Shown one piece after another: positions 9,960 through 17,459 of a DNA stretch of 64,000 nucleotides (positions within the stretch are counted from its first letter, which is position 1; each line of letters opens with the position of its first letter). The position numbers were made by a program, and so were the translations under genes. The notes beneath the pieces are model-generated. The model saw nothing but the letters and a program-made list of their open reading frames with translations. It was not told where the DNA came from and ran no database searches. Source of the DNA: Hymenobacter roseosalivarius DSM 11622 (GTDB lineage: Bacteria > Bacteroidota > Bacteroidia > Cytophagales > Hymenobacteraceae); the NCBI RefSeq assembly GCF_900176135.1, contig NZ_FWWW01000067.1:25289-89288 (forward strand), read 5' to 3'.

Positions 9960-9986
9960 AAAAAAGTCCCACTGCCGGCGGGACTT
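9960..9986 (-). terminator. Terminator after rpmG-DUF4295
   Basis: On the minus strand AAGTCCC and GGGACTT flank a 9-nt loop, and the stem is followed by a run of six T. It lies 36 bases past the DUF4295 stop, so it would separate transcription of this pair from ftsY. Confidence 0.6.
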
Positions 9987-10021
9987 CTTCACTTACTTCG
10001 GGTACGCCACGCGGCGCAGAG

Positions 10022-10183
10022 TTATTTGACCCCGGAGGCCAGATACTCCTGCACTTTGTCTACGAGCACCATTTCCTCGCGGAAGGTGTAAGCACCCGTC
10101 TTGGGCGACTTGACGGCGCGAATGACTTTAGCCCAGTCTTTTCCGCCCGCTACTTTTAGGGTTGCTACTACTTTCTTAGCCAT
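10022..10183 (-). CDS. DUF4295 small protein
   Basis: A 53-residue basic protein, MAKKVVATLKVAGGKDWAKV at the N terminus and ending ASGVK, matching the DUF4295 family that is restricted to Bacteroidota. It is almost always encoded between rpmG and ftsY, as here, which suggests a ribosome-associated role, although none is demonstrated. It starts eight bases after the rpmG stop and is surely co-transcribed with it. It is shorter than a usual ORF cut-off and easily missed. Confidence 0.88.
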   Translation of the reverse strand: MAKKVVATLKVAGGKDWAKVIRAVKSPKTGAYTFREEMVLVDKVQEYLASGVK

Positions 10184-10191
10184 TGCTCAGC

Positions 10192-10374
10192 TTACTTAAT
10201 TTCCTTGTGAACGGTCATCTTCCGAAGTACGGAATTGAATTTCTTCAATTCAATGCGCTCAGGGGTGTTCTTACGATTCTTCGTAGTGATGTAGCGCGAG
10301 GTGCCTGGCTGGCCCGAGTTTTTGTGCTCAGTACACTCCAGGATTACCTGCACCCGGTTTCCTTTCTTAGCCAT
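10192..10374 (-). CDS. rpmG: 50S ribosomal protein L33
   Basis: A 60-residue L33 protein with [18 protein letters not shown] at the start and the basic stretch [17 protein letters not shown]. Only one cysteine is visible (ECT) and the C-terminal pair is absent, so this is the zinc-free (C-minus) type. It is first in the rpmG-DUF4295 unit, with a well-formed promoter at 10404-10434 giving a short leader. In most Bacteroidota rpmB lies directly upstream; here rpmB is about 3 kb away. Confidence 0.97.
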   Translation of the reverse strand: MAKKGNRVQVILECTEHKNSGQPGTSRYITTKNRKNTPERIELKKFNSVLRKMTVHKEIK

Positions 10375-10403
10375 CTCGACTGGGGTTTTTGGATTAAGGA
10401 CTG

Positions 10404-10434
10404 CAAAGGTACGAGCCTTTGCGGAATTACCAAA
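10404..10434 (-). promoter_or_regulatory. Bacteroidota-type promoter for rpmG
   Basis: On the minus strand TTTG (10431-10434), 19 nt, then TACCTTTG (10404-10411) match the consensus TTTG-N19-TAnnTTTG exactly. The box ends 29 bases before the rpmG ATG. Confidence 0.8.
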
Positions 10435-10509
10435 CAGTCAGCAAGATTCTTCTTTCGAACCAGACATAGAGTCAGAACGCGCCGTAAGTATTGGTTGGCC
10501 CCACATAAG

Positions 10510-10564
10510 AAAAGCCTGTGGTCTAGCTAGAAAGATATTCTTCCCGGTTAAGCTACAGGCTTTT
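10510..10564 (-). terminator. Terminator of the 10591 lipoprotein gene
   Basis: AAAAGCCTGT at 10510-10519 pairs perfectly with ACAGGCTTTT at 10555-10564, with part of the loop (AGCT) also able to pair. It lies 27 bases past the lipoprotein stop on the minus strand. Confidence 0.6.
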
Positions 10565-10590
10565 ACGAAACTCGTTAGGTAGCCTACGCC

Positions 10591-11391
10591 TCAGCGCAGC
10601 ACCATATCATGCAGCATAACGGTATATTCTCGTGACATGGCATTATAGCCAATAGTATACTTAGTGGGGTAGTATAAGCCGGTCCGGGCAAACGCCTGGG
10701 GCTGGGGCAGAGCAAATGTCTGGGTTGTTTTGCCTTGCAGATACGCCAGCGTAATCATAGGCTCCTGAAAGATAACATTGCCATTATAGGAGCCATAAAT
10801 AAGCGTCTGGGTAAAGGCCTGCCCATTAAACTCCCGGCTGGTAGGATCAACCCAATGCTTGCCCATCATCGGCACTACGCCGGGAGGACCGATATAATTG
10901 GCGGGCAGGTATCTACTGTCGGGGTTTATTTCTCCTTTAGGGTCATTTAGCATAATCTGCTGACGCTCAGCCAACGATATCATATAGAAATGTATATCGA
11001 AGTGAGGGGTATCATAGATCAGGGCGGGCTCGTGACCGTGGGAGTTCCAATCGAAGGAAAGATGATTGAAGGGTAGTCGGGCAGTCGTGGCCGGCAGGTT
11101 TAGTACATACCAGGCAGGCGGGTTGGTATCCTCGGGCGGTAAGCCGGTCAGGGCTGCTTCGCTCAAGCGCATCCCAATCTCCGTGGGCTTGCCAAAGGCA
11201 TCTACCGTCACAAAGCTCCGGGCCGCCCCATTGCCGATTGATACGGTATTGCCATACGTGGTGACAGGCCGGAGAATGTTCTGAATACTGTCGTCGTTGT
11301 CGCAGGCGGTAAGAGTCAAGCTGCCTAAAACGCACACAGCCAGCCAGGGCCGCACCAGATGGCGCAGCCTATTAAAGCGATTTTTAATCAT
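10591..11391 (-). CDS. DUF5602/TTHB210-like lipoprotein
   Basis: A 266-residue exported lipoprotein. A basic N terminus and hydrophobic segment end in the lipobox LTAC (Cys about 30). The mature part has GNTVSIGNGAARSFVTVDAFGKP, EIGMRLSEAALTGLP and the histidine-containing DWNSHGHEP and HFDIHFY segments, which resemble the DUF5602/TTHB210-like family of metal-site proteins. The function is not known. It separates rpmG from the aminopeptidase and has its own terminator. The family assignment is from memory of the motif pattern and is moderate. Confidence 0.65.
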   Translation of the reverse strand: MIKNRFNRLRHLVRPWLAVCVLGSLTLTACDNDDSIQNILRPVTTYGNTVSIGNGAARSFVTVDAFGKPTEIGMRLSEAALTGLPPEDTNPPAWYVLNLPATTARLPFNHLSFDWNSHGHEPALIYDTPHFDIHFYMISLAERQQIMLNDPKGEINPDSRYLPANYIGPPGVVPMMGKHWVDPTSREFNGQAFTQTLIYGSYNGNVIFQEPMITLAYLQGKTTQTFALPQPQAFARTGLYYPTKYTIGYNAMSREYTVMLHDMVLR

Positions 11392-11507
11392 GCTAGTACC
11401 GGAAAATAAAGTAACACCAGTGTATTCGGTGGGAGCAGCCAGACTCCAAACCAGCCCTGCTCTTGCTGATTTGTATAGGTACGCCCGGCCTGTGCGCGGT
11501 AGGTCGG

Positions 11508-11533
11508 GACTCCGGCGTCGGGAGTCTTGCTGT
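11508..11533. repeat. Small GC-rich hairpin in the 11392-11663 gap
   Basis: GGGACTCCGGCGTCGGGAGTC forms a short hairpin (GACTCC with GGGAGTC) between the lipoprotein and aminopeptidase genes. It may be part of a dispersed palindromic element. Apart from this and the terminator at 11602-11640 the gap appears empty. Confidence 0.35.
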
Positions 11534-11601
11534 TTGTATAGCCAGCACTCAGCTCAGGAAGCCTAAGTATTAATTAATGCAATTAAATATAAGTTAAAGA
11601 T

Positions 11602-11640
11602 AAACCCCACGCAAGCTCGGCAATGGTTTGCGTGGGGTTT
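11602..11640 (-). terminator. Terminator of the Xaa-Pro aminopeptidase gene
   Basis: AAACCCCACGCAA (11602-11614) and TTGCGTGGGGTTT (11628-11640) pair perfectly around a 13-nt loop, with A/T tracts on both sides. It lies 23 bases after the stop of the minus-strand gene. Confidence 0.85.
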
Positions 11641-11663
11641 TGTGTTTGTTACCAGCGCTGGTT

Positions 11664-13322
11664 TTATTTTAGAACAGGCAGCTCAAACTTATCCAGCGCG
11701 CTGGGCTTGGCCATCAGGGCTTCAATGTCGGCTACGGTACGGGGGGCATCTTTGGAAAGATTCTCCCACCCTTTGTCCGTTATCAATACGTCATCTTCGA
11801 TGCGGACGCCGATATTCCACCACTTTTTGTCGCAGGGGCTGTCGGCGGGAATATAAATGCCGGGCTCGACGGTGATGACATTACCGGCGCGTAGCGGGCC
11901 GTAGGTACCTCGATCGTGCACGTCGAGGCCCAGGTAGTGAGAAGTACCGTGGGGGAAATAGCGGCGGGTTTCCTTCGCGTCCTTGATAATGCCGAGCTTG
12001 AGCAAACCGTCGGCAATGACTTTCTGGGCGGCTTCGCCGGGGGCGGCAAAGGCGTTGCCGGGCTTGCATTGCTCGAAGCCAGCCTGTTGGGCGGCCAGCA
12101 CCAGCTCATATATCTGTCGCTGCTCGGTGGTGAACTTGCCGTTGGCGGGAATGGTGCGGGTCACGTCGGCGGTGTAGCCGTGGTACTCGGCACCGCAATC
12201 CATCAGTGTCAGCTCGTTGCCGAGGCGGGGCTTGTCGTTCACGGTGTAGTGGAGCACGCAGGCGTTGTTGCCGGCCCCGACGATGCTGGGGTAGCCCTCA
12301 AACTCAGCCCCGTACTTTTTATACACAAACTCGTGCAGGCCCTGCACCTCCATCTCGGTCATATTGGGCTTCATAGCCTTCATGACCTCCTGCTGACCCA
12401 CAGCCGAAATCTGAATGGCCCGGCGCAGGTGCTTCATCTCCTCCGACGTTTTCACTTCCCGCATTTCATCCAGCAAAGCCGATAAAGCCGAGCCGTCGAA
12501 GCGCGAGGTGGGCAGGGCAGACACCGCCTGCTTGCGGGCGTCGTCGGTGGTGGCTTTCAGATAGGCTTGCAGGTAACGGTCGGAAGCGAGCTGGGGCTGC
12601 TCCTGGGTGAGGTTGGTCAGGTAAGGCGTCAGATTAGCGGCGGCCGGCGTGCCGACATACTTGCGGATTAGCGCGTAGGCCTCGTTGCGGCTAGGATTGT
12701 AGTCAGCCGGGAAATTTGCCCCCTGACGAAAGGTTTGGATTAAGCTGTACACGTCGCCGGGGTTGGCAGCATCGTCGCGGGCGTCCTGAGGCTGATCTAG
12801 GAACAGGACTTGCTCGAAGCTGCTCCAAGGCAGCTTGGCGGCGGCAAATTCCTTATTGTCGGCTACGTATTGCAGCTTGAGCTGCTGCTTGGTACCCTCG
12901 GTACCGAGGCGGCGGCCCGTCCACTGTTCGGCTTTGGAGTCGCGGGGCTGCACGTAGAGGGCTTCCGTCACGCCACTTTGCCCCCCAACGGTCTGCGGCT
13001 CCTTGAACAAGAGGAGCACCGCGTCGGGCTCGTCGTAGCCAGTGAGGTAGAAGAGGTCGGGGTTCTGGTGGTACTGAAAGTCCACGTCGTTGGCCCGGTT
13101 GCGGACGGGGGCCGCAAACAAAACGGCAACGGAGCGAGCTGGCAGCTTTTGTCGCAGCAGCTCTCTCCGTTGCCGGTGAAAGGCGGGGTCCATAAAATCG
13201 GCTGGGCGGTCGGGGCCAGTGGCGCGCTGGGCGCTCACCTCTGGAGCAAAACTCGCCAGCAGCGTCGCTACGCAAGCGACACGGACCAGCCGGGGGGCAT
13301 TTTTCAGCAATAGAAGGAGCAT
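11664..13322 (-). CDS. Secreted Xaa-Pro aminopeptidase (M24B)
   Basis: A 552-residue metallopeptidase that removes N-terminal residues preceding proline. A signal peptide (hydrophobic to about residue 33, ending SAQ) is followed by the aminopeptidase-P N domain and the pita-bread domain. Metal ligands appear in order: DCGAEYHGYTADVTRT (two Asp), HGTSHYLGLDVHD (His), EPGIY (Glu) and GVRIEDDVLI (Glu). The N-terminal domain retains FYLTGYDEPDAVLLL. The ORF opens with TTG at 13352; ATG at 13322 gives a proper signal peptide. Its substrate is inferred from the family. Confidence 0.9.
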   Translation of the reverse strand: MLLLLLKNAPRLVRVACVATLLASFAPEVSAQRATGPDRPADFMDPAFHRQRRELLRQKLPARSVAVLFAAPVRNRANDVDFQYHQNPDLFYLTGYDEPDAVLLLFKEPQTVGGQSGVTEALYVQPRDSKAEQWTGRRLGTEGTKQQLKLQYVADNKEFAAAKLPWSSFEQVLFLDQPQDARDDAANPGDVYSLIQTFRQGANFPADYNPSRNEAYALIRKYVGTPAAANLTPYLTNLTQEQPQLASDRYLQAYLKATTDDARKQAVSALPTSRFDGSALSALLDEMREVKTSEEMKHLRRAIQISAVGQQEVMKAMKPNMTEMEVQGLHEFVYKKYGAEFEGYPSIVGAGNNACVLHYTVNDKPRLGNELTLMDCGAEYHGYTADVTRTIPANGKFTTEQRQIYELVLAAQQAGFEQCKPGNAFAAPGEAAQKVIADGLLKLGIIKDAKETRRYFPHGTSHYLGLDVHDRGTYGPLRAGNVITVEPGIYIPADSPCDKKWWNIGVRIEDDVLITDKGWENLSKDAPRTVADIEALMAKPSALDKFELPVLK

Positions 13323-13418
13323 AACGTAGGAAAGACCGCAGATAGCGCCCAAACGTTGCGCTTGGGCCGGGCGGTTCGCCCGGCGCGTCTTTCGGCTCCT
13401 AAAACTGCCGAAAAAACT

Positions 13419-13658
13419 TTAGTAAACGATGAAGCCTTTTTCCTTGGCCTTCTTCAAGGTGGCCATGATGCCATTCTTGTTGATGGTGCGGATAGTGCTG
13501 GTCGCTACTTTCAGCGTAACCCAGGAATCTTCCTCGGGAATATAGAAGCGCTTCTTCTGCAGGTTGGGGTAAAACTTGCGCTTCGTCTTGTTGTTGGCGT
13601 GCGACACGTTGTTGCCTACGCGGGTACGCTTGCCGGTTAGATCACAAACTCGGGCCAT
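13419..13658 (-). CDS. rpmB: 50S ribosomal protein L28
   Basis: A 79-residue L28 protein: [20 protein letters not shown] then the basic region [17 protein letters not shown]. It has a full promoter match at 13701-13731. It is separated from rpmG by an aminopeptidase and a lipoprotein gene on the same strand, unlike the adjacent rpmB-rpmG pair of many Bacteroidota. Confidence 0.97.
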   Translation of the reverse strand: MARVCDLTGKRTRVGNNVSHANNKTKRKFYPNLQKKRFYIPEEDSWVTLKVATSTIRTINKNGIMATLKKAKEKGFIVY

Positions 13659-13700
13659 AATATCAGGAACTTAGAGGTTTCAATACTGGAAAAAGGGACG

Positions 13701-13731
13701 CAAATATCGGTAAAAGTCCGACACCGACAAA
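13701..13731 (-). promoter_or_regulatory. Bacteroidota-type promoter for rpmB
   Basis: TTTG (13728-13731, minus strand), a 19-nt spacer and GATATTTG (13701-13708) fit TTTG-N19-TAnnTTTG with one deviation. The rpmB ATG is 42 bases downstream of the box. The promoter lies just beyond the stop of the upstream DUF5522-type gene. Confidence 0.65.
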
Positions 13732-13762
13732 CTGGCTCGCTGAAAAATAGCTGGTTAGCTGC

Positions 13763-13936
13763 TTATAGAGCCGCTGGGGGGCTTTTTTTCTCTTTCCCAA
13801 AACTCCAGGGGCAGTGCCGACAGCTATTTTTGCAGCAGTAGCCGCGCCGCCGGTGGTACTGCTCCGTGAAGACCAGATAGCCTTCGGGAGTGTAATAGAA
13901 GTCGCCGGGCTGGAGGGGTTGAGGAACTGCGGGCAT
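13763..13936 (-). CDS. DUF5522-type cysteine-rich small protein
   Basis: A 57-residue protein beginning MPAVPQPLQPGDFYYTPEGY and continuing with LVFTEQYHRRRGYCCKNSC, then RHCPW. The four cysteines (34, 35, 39, 42) in the CC-x3-C-x2-C pattern and the YYTPEGYLVFTEQYH stretch match the DUF5522 family, often annotated near ribosomal or redox genes with no known role. The pattern suggests a small zinc or Fe-S site. It is read from codons directly, is below usual ORF length limits, and ends 32 bases before the rpmB promoter. Confidence 0.82.
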   Translation of the reverse strand: MPAVPQPLQPGDFYYTPEGYLVFTEQYHRRRGYCCKNSCRHCPWSFGKEKKSPPAAL

Positions 13937-14064
13937 GAGCTAATGACTGGCTGGGGGGCAAAAGTACGACGGTTCGCTTGTTGTATCTTGCCCACTTCGC
14001 AGGCAGCTGGTTAGTACCGTGCTGTTGCCTGCACAGCCTTTTTTTGCACTACCTGAGCCTCTTT

Positions 14065-15552
14065 ATGGCCCTTACCTCCCGGATGTCTTCACGTCTGCCT
14101 TACCTGGCCCTTGTGCTGCTGACCGGGGCGGCAGTAGCTCCTTTCCTGCTGCTGAGCTACTACAATCATCCGTTTATGGATGATTATTACAATGCCGCCA
14201 ACGTGCGCACGACCGGCCTTTGGGCTCAGCAGATCGAACTATATCTGCGTTGGACCGGCCGCTTTTCTTCCTCTTTGCTCGTTACGGCCGCCAACCCTAT
14301 TATCTACGGCTGGTACGAGGGATTTCGCTGGACTCCGGCTCTTACCCTGTTGGCCACGCTGGGCACGCTGTATCTGGGTCTGCGCACCCTTAGTCAACAA
14401 CGACTGCCGCGCGCGCAGGCGGCCCTGGCGGCAGCTATTTTTCTGCTGTTTTACCTGCACATGATTCCTGAGCCGTACTCGGCTATTTATTGGTTTACAG
14501 GCTCAATTGTCTATCATGTGGCCGGCCTGGCTTTACTGCTCGTGTTTATTGCCTCGGAGCGGGCGCGGTGGGCCACGCAAACCTGGCAGCGCCGCAGGTG
14601 GCAGGCAGGAGCGGCCATCTGCGCCGTCATGGCAGCAGCGGCCAATGAGATGACGCTCCTGCATCTGCTGCTGGGGTTGGCGCTGGTGCTGGGAGTGAAG
14701 GGCTACCGCCGCCAATGGCCGCAGATGCGTTGGTGGAGCACTCTGCTGCTGCTGACGCTGGTGGTGGCCGTAGTTACGGTTGTGGCGCCCGGCAACTACG
14801 TCCGCATGCAGTTTGAAGGGTACGCCAAAGAGCAGGGCAGGGCTAACCTGGTGCGCCAAGTGCTTACGGCTGTGCCGGGCGTGCCCGGTGCTATGGCTCG
14901 GCTGCTGGTGCGGCGCGGCCTGGCCCTCAAGCTTGTACTGCCTACACTGCTCTGGCTGCCCACGATTTTACACTGGCAGCGCCGGGGATGGCTGGGCACC
15001 AGTATTCGGCTACCGTGGGCCTGGGGGGCTTTTTTTATGCTGGCCAGCTACGCGCTCAGTATGCTTCTGTTCCTTGGGGTGATGAGGCAAATGCCCCCCG
15101 ATCGGGCCATCAATGGCTTACTGCTGTTTCTGTTTCCAACTGCCCTACTGGTTATCTGGGCGGCGCTGGCGCAGCGTCCGGCTGCTGTTGCCTGGCAGCT
15201 GCCGGCCTGGCTCTGGCGCTGGGGACCAGTGGTTTACGTGGGCGTATTTAGCCTACTAGGCATACCACGCCGGGCCTGGCAGGAGCTACTGCTCAGCGCG
15301 CCAGCCTACGACCAGCAGCTGCTAGCCCGCGAAGCGCAATTGCGGGCGGCTTGGTCGCAAGGTGTTGAGCATGTAGTGGTAAAGCCCATTCTGGGCGTCA
15401 AGCCGTATCGGGTGCTGATTACGGAGTGGGAGCTGACCACCGAGCCCGGCCACTATATCAACTCCGAAACGGCCCTGTACTTCGATGTTAAAAGCATCGT
15501 CATCGACAAGCAGCTAATCCCGCAGGCCAATCCGGGCTTTCATTACTATTAG
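14065..15552 (+). CDS. DUF6056-like polytopic membrane protein, possible glycosyltransferase
   Basis: A membrane protein of about 495 residues with roughly eleven hydrophobic segments. Just after the first helix it carries HPFMDDYYNAAN, an acidic pair in the first external loop, as in GT-C-fold glycosyltransferases, and later EPYSAIYWFTGSIVYH. This pattern is that of the DUF6056 family. A soluble C-terminal domain of about 100 residues follows the last helix. A role in lipid-linked sugar transfer is inference. The ORF is open from 13978, but the ATG at 14065 places the first helix properly. Confidence 0.72.
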   Translation: MALTSRMSSRLPYLALVLLTGAAVAPFLLLSYYNHPFMDDYYNAANVRTTGLWAQQIELYLRWTGRFSSSLLVTAANPIIYGWYEGFRWTPALTLLATLGTLYLGLRTLSQQRLPRAQAALAAAIFLLFYLHMIPEPYSAIYWFTGSIVYHVAGLALLLVFIASERARWATQTWQRRRWQAGAAICAVMAAAANEMTLLHLLLGLALVLGVKGYRRQWPQMRWWSTLLLLTLVVAVVTVVAPGNYVRMQFEGYAKEQGRANLVRQVLTAVPGVPGAMARLLVRRGLALKLVLPTLLWLPTILHWQRRGWLGTSIRLPWAWGAFFMLASYALSMLLFLGVMRQMPPDRAINGLLLFLFPTALLVIWAALAQRPAAVAWQLPAWLWRWGPVVYVGVFSLLGIPRRAWQELLLSAPAYDQQLLAREAQLRAAWSQGVEHVVVKPILGVKPYRVLITEWELTTEPGHYINSETALYFDVKSIVIDKQLIPQANPGFHYY

Positions 15553-15705
15553 TAAGGGTGGAGGATTATTAACTATTAGGAAGTGCAAAATTATATATTC
15601 AAGTACAATACTATATTTATACATCCTTTACTCCCTTATATTATTCTTTTTCTAAGATGCTTCACTTTTCTCTTTGGTATCGTTTTATTGGGGTGTACAT
15701 TATCT

Positions 15706-15830
15706 GGCGGTGGTATAAAGCGAGGTGATAGGCTTAATCAGTCAGGTTTGTGAAAGCTCCTTAATGCACCCCTAAACTAGACATTGATTCTGATAGCAAT
15801 CCGTCAATCACCTCGCTTTATACCACCGCC
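15706..15830. repeat. Perfect 24-nt terminal inverted repeats in a gene-free stretch
   Basis: Positions 15706-15729 and 15807-15830 are exact reverse complements (24/24) around a 77-nt unique centre. The stretch 15553-15905 has no gene. The 125-nt unit has the form of a miniature inverted-repeat element, but no target duplication or related transposase was identified. Confidence 0.7.
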
Positions 15831-15839
15831 GAAAAAAGA

Positions 15840-15881
15840 ATGTCATGCTTCGGCCGGCGGACGCCAGATTCAGCATGACAT
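15840..15881. repeat. Hairpin at the end of the hydrogenase gene series
   Basis: ATGTCATGCT (15840-15849) pairs with AGCATGACAT (15872-15881). The arms share the GTCATGCT core with the larger repeat at 19939-20045, so this may be a decayed relative. It lies 25 bases past the stop of the 15906 gene and could also act as its terminator, although no long T tract follows. Confidence 0.5.
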
Positions 15882-15905
15882 GCTACGAGTTACAAAGCCC
15901 GACAA

Positions 15906-16841
15906 TTAGTTCGACGCCAGCGCTGCGGGCTTGTCAAAGATATCGGGGGCTAGCGAAGCGTTAAATTTCACGTCGGACACCTGATACTCTTCCAGCAACT
16001 TGCCGTTGCTGCGGTAGTATTTGTTGGAGTGGCTGAGCACGATGCCGCCCTCTTTTTTAAAGTCCGACAGAAAGATTTCCTCCGGCTGCACGTTGTCTTT
16101 CATCGAGGGGTAGTGCTCGATTTTGCGGATGAACTTAGTGGCGGGGTCGGTGTAGAATACCCAGCGGTCGTGGCCCACTTTGGGGTCGAAGGTCACGTCC
16201 AGCAGCTGCACTTTCTCGCCGTTGAGCACTGCTGTGCCGCCGTTGCGGGGAATCACGCCACCATCGGCCAGCTTGAAGGGAAATGACATGCGGTAGAGCG
16301 CCATTTCGACGGCGCACAGCGGCGAGCAGCCCTCGTCGTCGCACATCAGCTCCATGTCCTCAGCAATCTTTTTGGGGTCCACTTCTTTTTCATCCAGCGA
16401 GGCCCAGTAACCGCCTTTGTCCCGGCCCAGCAGCACCTGGCCGCCTTCGGGCGTACGGGTCTTGATCAGCACCTGGTGGCCGTCTGAGGTGTTGCGGAAG
16501 GAAAAAGCTTCGCTTGACTGCTTGATAACGCGGCCGTTCTCGTCGTAGAGGCGGTGGGTACGCACGAAGCTACCGTCCTTAACGTTTTGCCAGGCCTCCA
16601 TGCCCCCAGCGGCCGCAATCATATCCTTCACCATCTTTTCGCCCGATTCGGGCCGCAGAAACAGCCACCAGCCCGCCACGCCCGCAGCTAATAGCAGAAC
16701 GATAACGCCCGCCGTTTGAAACAGGCGAATGCGCCGCAGCGTGAGGGGCTGCACCAGGTCTTTGACCGCCAGATCGGCCTCCCAGAGTAGCTTCGGATTT
16801 CGCTCACCCGGAGAATAAGGGGTTTTGGAGGGCTCTTTCAT
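15906..16841 (-). CDS. Membrane-anchored DUF6503-like protein in the hydrogenase cluster
   Basis: A 311-residue protein with a soluble basic N terminus, one membrane helix at about 42-62 (TAGVIVLLLAAGVAGWWLF) and an extracytoplasmic domain. The domain begins MIAAAGGMEAWQNVK and later has GGTAVLNGEKVQLLDVTFDP and HDRWVFYTDPATKFIRKIEHY, resembling the DUF6503 outer-membrane-lipoprotein-like fold. It is a paralogue of the 17449 lipoprotein (shared AGG-x-EAW, MPFK/FPFKL, Y-DPATK/EPGTGK layout). It is last in the minus-strand hydrogenase gene series, 93 bases after the maturation protease. Its part in hydrogenase function is unknown. Confidence 0.7.
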   Translation of the reverse strand: MKEPSKTPYSPGERNPKLLWEADLAVKDLVQPLTLRRIRLFQTAGVIVLLLAAGVAGWWLFLRPESGEKMVKDMIAAAGGMEAWQNVKDGSFVRTHRLYDENGRVIKQSSEAFSFRNTSDGHQVLIKTRTPEGGQVLLGRDKGGYWASLDEKEVDPKKIAEDMELMCDDEGCSPLCAVEMALYRMSFPFKLADGGVIPRNGGTAVLNGEKVQLLDVTFDPKVGHDRWVFYTDPATKFIRKIEHYPSMKDNVQPEEIFLSDFKKEGGIVLSHSNKYYRSNGKLLEEYQVSDVKFNASLAPDIFDKPAALASN

Positions 16842-16934
16842 AGCGGAAGTGATTAAAAGGTGGAGGCAAAATTTTGCTGGCCGTTTTTTGGCTTACGTAG
16901 CCAATTGCTTTTCAGGCAGGCAATTGGGTGAAAG

Positions 16935-17459
16935 TTATTCTTCAATGATAGGTGCGCTTTTCAACGAGCCCAGCACCCATTCCCGGACGCGGGCCAAGGC
17001 GGCAGGCATGGCCGCCGCCACTGCCGGACTCACCCCAATGCCAATTTCCTCGTGCTCCACCGACTCGCAGCCCAGAAAGAGCACCTGCTTCGGCAAAACC
17101 TTCAGGGCTTTGGCCATCATCAAGGCTTTCAAGGGATTAATATAATGCATATCGGCTAGAAAGTCGTTCTTCTCATCCTCCGGCAGCTGGGCCACGTCCT
17201 TCACTTCCACCTCCCGAAAGTGGATGGTGCCCGCCGGGCCGCCCCACTTCACGATGTCGAGCAGAATCAGTACCTCGTAGCCGTCGAACAGCTGCTGCAC
17301 CAAGTGCAGGCCCGCCGAACCGATTTCCATTATTCTGACGGACGCGGGCAGCCCGCCCTCTTCCTGCAGCTCCTGCGCCAGCAGCACCCCGAAGGCGTCG
17401 TCCTGACGCAGCTCGTTGCCGACGCCGGCGATGAGGATAATCGGCGGATTATTGGGCAT
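16935..17459 (-). CDS. [NiFe]-hydrogenase maturation protease
   Basis: A 174-residue cytosolic endopeptidase of the HyaD/HupD/HycI (M52) family, which removes the C-terminal tail of the large subunit after nickel insertion. It shows the canonical GVGNELRQDDAFGVLLAQEL, LLDIVKWGG in the middle and a His in ADMHYINPLKAL, the three positions that bind nickel in HybD. The start at 17459 overlaps the stop of the upstream lipoprotein gene by 11 bases. The earlier in-frame start at 17519 lies inside that gene and is unlikely. The likely substrate is the large subunit encoded at 20068-21951. Confidence 0.88.
   Translation of the reverse strand: MPNNPPIILIAGVGNELRQDDAFGVLLAQELQEEGGLPASVRIMEIGSAGLHLVQQLFDGYEVLILLDIVKWGGPAGTIHFREVEVKDVAQLPEDEKNDFLADMHYINPLKALMMAKALKVLPKQVLFLGCESVEHEEIGIGVSPAVAAAMPAALARVREWVLGSLKSAPIIEE

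Noticed and set aside
13663..13995. 110-residue minus-strand frame overlapping the DUF5522-type gene
   Set aside because: It reads the same DNA in another frame; the DUF5522 reading has a conserved motif.
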